A stretch of 64,000 nucleotides of DNA, taken from positions 62,001-126,000 of the forward strand of contig CAVYHJ010000028.1 in NCBI GenBank assembly GCA_963768165.1, in the 5' to 3' direction. The translations under genes and the position numbers were made by a program. How positions within the stretch are numbered: the stretch's first letter is position 1; every line of letters begins with the position of its first letter. Origin of the DNA: CAVYHJ01 sp963768165 [NCBI: uncultured bacterium] (lineage in GTDB: Bacteria > UBP4 > UBA4092). A model generated the notes under the pieces. The model worked only from the letters and a program-made list of their open reading frames with translations. It was not told where the DNA came from and searched no databases. Shown one piece after another: positions 63,546 to 64,000 of this stretch.

Positions 63546-63616
63546 ATTGATTGTATTCCCTCCTTTTAAAGCCTCATCCCCGGCTTCCTTTCATTGTCAA
63601 AGGAAAGGGGTAAGAC

Positions 63617-64000
63617 TTATTTAATAAAATGTTCGTAACCAAATTTTGTTAATTGGGTTTCTTTTCCATCCTTATCAACCAAAAGAATCTTTTTATCGCG
63701 CGATACCACTTCTCCAATTTGGGCAATCTCTATTCCTGTTTCCATTTTAATCTGCTTTTGAAGTTGGGCAACGTTTTCTTTTGGTGCTGTAAATACTAAC
63801 TCATAATCTTCCCCGCCGTAAAGAGCCAAATCAAGGAGAGGTTGTTGGAGTACTTCGGCGGCTTTCCGGGTGGCTACATGAATGGGGATGTTTTCGATTC
63901 CTACTTTCATTCCGACATCGCTGGCGACACTGAGATTTCGCAAATCGGCCGCGAGTCCGTCACTGGAATCGGTCATGGCACGGTGATACCGTTGAGCCCC
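63617..64000 (-). CDS. thiL: Thiamine-monophosphate kinase, 5' end off the window
   Basis: Phosphorylates thiamine monophosphate to the diphosphate cofactor. The visible 127 residues are the C-terminal half: RAMTDSSDGLAADLRNL (with the catalytic Asp), LALYGGEDYELVFTA, and a TKFGYEHF end. The frame continues off the right edge without an initial methionine, so the first half lies beyond 64000. Confidence 0.93.
   Translation of the reverse strand, partial: GAQRYHRAMTDSSDGLAADLRNLSVASDVGMKVGIENIPIHVATRKAAEVLQQPLLDLALYGGEDYELVFTAPKENVAQLQKQIKMETGIEIAQIGEVVSRDKKILLVDKDGKETQLTKFGYEHFIK

Overview
The window looks like one contig of an uncultivated diderm (Gram-negative-type) bacterium. The evidence for an outer membrane is several lipoboxes, an OmpA-like C-terminal domain, an outer-membrane beta-barrel protein and a DUF4139 exported protein. 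I cannot assign a phylum from sequence alone. Many promoters read as TTGAC[A/G/T]-N17/18-TAnAnT, so an ordinary sigma-70 type housekeeping sigma factor is implied.

Layout. 1-4.3 kb (minus): an rpiB-mtnP-deoC-hpt-rluD block for nucleoside and sugar-phosphate salvage. Its hypoxanthine phosphoribosyltransferase is fused to a ClpC-type N domain, and its DeoC has an N-terminal helix resembling microcompartment targeting peptides plus a cysteine cluster. 4.4-10.9 kb: a Na/Pi cotransporter, a yeast-Fcy1-like cytosine deaminase, dihydrolipoamide dehydrogenase and several unknown exported or membrane proteins. 10.9-31 kb (minus): one long str-S10-spc-alpha ribosomal operon from rpsL to rplQ with tuf, fusA, secY, adk, map, infA and rpoA. 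It lacks rpmD, and map carries a frameshift in an A9 tract. 31-41.2 kb is accessory: a GT-C glycosyltransferase fused to ankyrin repeats, a two-domain SagB-type oxidoreductase, a DUF6978/DUF1828 cassette with a near-leaderless small ORF, an IS1380-like transposase and a large Ski2/Hel308-like helicase. 41.3-52.9 kb: an OmpA-domain protein, tRNA-Arg, a GH130/GT4 pair for mannoside-type glycans, a secreted phosphoesterase with an apparent ATA start, an oxidoreductase, DUF4139, an SBBP-type N-domain orphan and argJ. 52.9-57.9 kb: four tandem secreted S53 (sedolisin) peptidases, each with its own consensus promoter. 58-64 kb: rnr, a four-helix-bundle gene flanked by CTAG-rich inverted repeats, rlmN, a metallophosphoesterase, a beta-barrel protein and the 3' part of thiL.

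The window also carries several small dispersed repeat families. The most striking is a ~40-bp palindrome with a conserved G-rich tail that sits in frame inside three unrelated proteins: the SagB-like protein, the helicase and RNase R. This recalls the protein-coding palindromic elements of Rickettsia. A second family (GTCATTCTGAGCG...) occurs three times between genes, one copy holding a second nested palindrome. A third is a tiny hairpin (GGAATTG-N7-CAATTCC) present three times.

All functional calls are from reading translated sequence and recalling family motifs; no search was run.
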